A stretch of DNA of 64,000 bases from Hetaerina americana (lineage: Eukaryota; Arthropoda; Insecta; Odonata; Calopterygidae). The stretch spans positions 51,252,013-51,316,012 of the forward strand of contig JAKTNV010000005.1 in the NCBI GenBank assembly GCA_022747635.1, in the 5' to 3' direction. Below are positions 62,901 through 64,000 of this stretch, one piece after another. The notes below the pieces were generated by a model. It ran no database searches, had not been told where the DNA came from, and saw nothing but the letters and a program-made list of their open reading frames with translations. The first letter of the stretch is position 1; the number at the start of each line of letters is the position of its first letter. Both the position numbers and the translations under genes were made by a program.

Positions 62901-64000
62901 AATGAACTTACAGCTACGGGAATGTTTTCATAATCGTCTGGTCAGATACGCCACATATATGCTTCGATTTACGCAGTAATTGGTGGAGGCTACTCCAAAT
63001 GGCCTAGAGTAGGGTATTCCCCATTGCTTTTATAATACCCGCAATAGAAAAGATTTTCCGGTTGTCCAAAGTTAAGAATTGATTAGGTTTCCATCAAAGC
63101 GAATCAGGGACAAATGAATTCTGGAGGAGGATTATGTTTAATTGGATCAAAACAAATTATACTGCATAACTAAAGCTGTTAACTTTTATTAGTGGCCGAT
63201 TCGAAGAATGCCATCATCAATGGATTCTATATTGATGGTGAATTTTAGACGGAGCCTATCGAATATTATTTAATACGCATTGCGGGAAATTTCTTTTGTT
63301 AGCCCTATATTAATTTCTAATTTAGTTCTCCTTATGCATGTACCTTCTACGAGTACCTGCCTTTATGCCATCTAAAGTGACTGTCCTCTTCCTTCCTCTA
63401 CTTAGCTCACATAGCATTCTCTCATCTTTCGCGGTCTTTTTCAACTTCTTACCATTCAGTCTCTCCTCCACCCTATTTTTCTTCCTTCTTCGTATTTCAC
63501 TTATTGCATTTGCAGCAGCAAGTTAAACAACATTAAATATTGTCCATGTGTTATTGCCAAATAAAGAATGGACTGTGCGCTGAATTTCATTTAGCTCAAT
63601 GTTATCTTGATTTGCTCATATTTTTGTCGTAAATCGTACCCATAAATGGTGTTTTTATGGGGAGTTACCATCAATTCAGTTTATACTTGAGGTCTTATTA
63701 TATATACTTATCTTAAGTGCAGGGTTTTAAACATCTTACAATAAAGGTGTGGGTTTAGAGCCGTTTCCCTTTTTTTGATCTATGAAAGGTCCTCTACTCA
63801 GTTTTTAGGGCATATTCGTAGAACGTAATAATTGCGATTTAATTAGGTGACACAAATCATGAAATAACACAGTATGCGAGGAAACCACAATCAAAAGTTT
63901 ACCAAAATACGGTTAATGAAAATAACTGAGGTGAGAAAACACTGGGCAACTATCACGTACGGTTTGCTAGTTTCACGTGGAGAATACAATTGGTATTTTG
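59971..64000. other. Unassigned AT-rich DNA to the window end
   Basis: No gene or repeat identified. Short frames (for example 62202-62513 and 63338-63526) lack recognisable domains. Confidence 0.5.

Overview
The window is non-coding, AT-rich arthropod (most probably insect) nuclear DNA carrying many transposable elements. The evidence for this is the low gene density, an envelope-bearing Gypsy-type LTR retrotransposon of the insect errantivirus kind, several mariner transposons, tRNA-derived SINEs, decayed LINEs and long (TA)n tracts. I found no convincing host protein-coding exon and no bacterial-style operon. The species cannot be named from the sequence.

The dominant feature is a 10.0 kb LTR retroelement on the minus strand (1309-11345), visibly richer in GC than its surroundings. 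In its sense direction it reads: 5' LTR (11345-10646), primer-binding site resembling the complement of a tRNA-Leu 3' end, gag with three zinc knuckles, a textbook -1 frameshift signal (GGGAAAT, 6-nt spacer, 9-bp hairpin), pol (protease, reverse transcriptase, RNase H, integrase), an unrecognised 182-codon ORF, an open env of the baculovirus-F/errantivirus type, and the 3' LTR (2126-1309). The LTRs differ by about five substitutions plus two 59-bp tandem units, so the insertion is young. Even so, pol carries three in-frame stops while gag and env are open.

From 13.3 to 15.7 kb there is a nest of repeats: a (TG)n(TA)n tract, a 224-bp palindrome, a decayed mariner, an internally deleted 753-bp mariner and another (TA)n tract. 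A near-identical 753-bp copy lies in the opposite orientation at 23526-24278. At 21523-22010 a third mariner family is present as a fold-back, with two copies of the same transposon end in inverted orientation. Two more decayed mariners lie side by side at 53.8-56.3 kb.

The remaining DNA holds LINE remnants (25.2-25.9 kb minus strand, endonuclease; 28.1 kb plus strand, RT C-terminus; 41.1-41.8 kb plus strand; weaker pieces at 19.7 and 52.1 kb), SINEs or tRNA-like heads (1.1, 24.6, 32.6, 43.6, 45.4 and 51.1 kb), microsatellites, purine-rich tracts and small hairpins. The long stretches between them show nothing I can identify.

All judgements are by eye from the sequence and the translated reading frames. 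No database search was possible.
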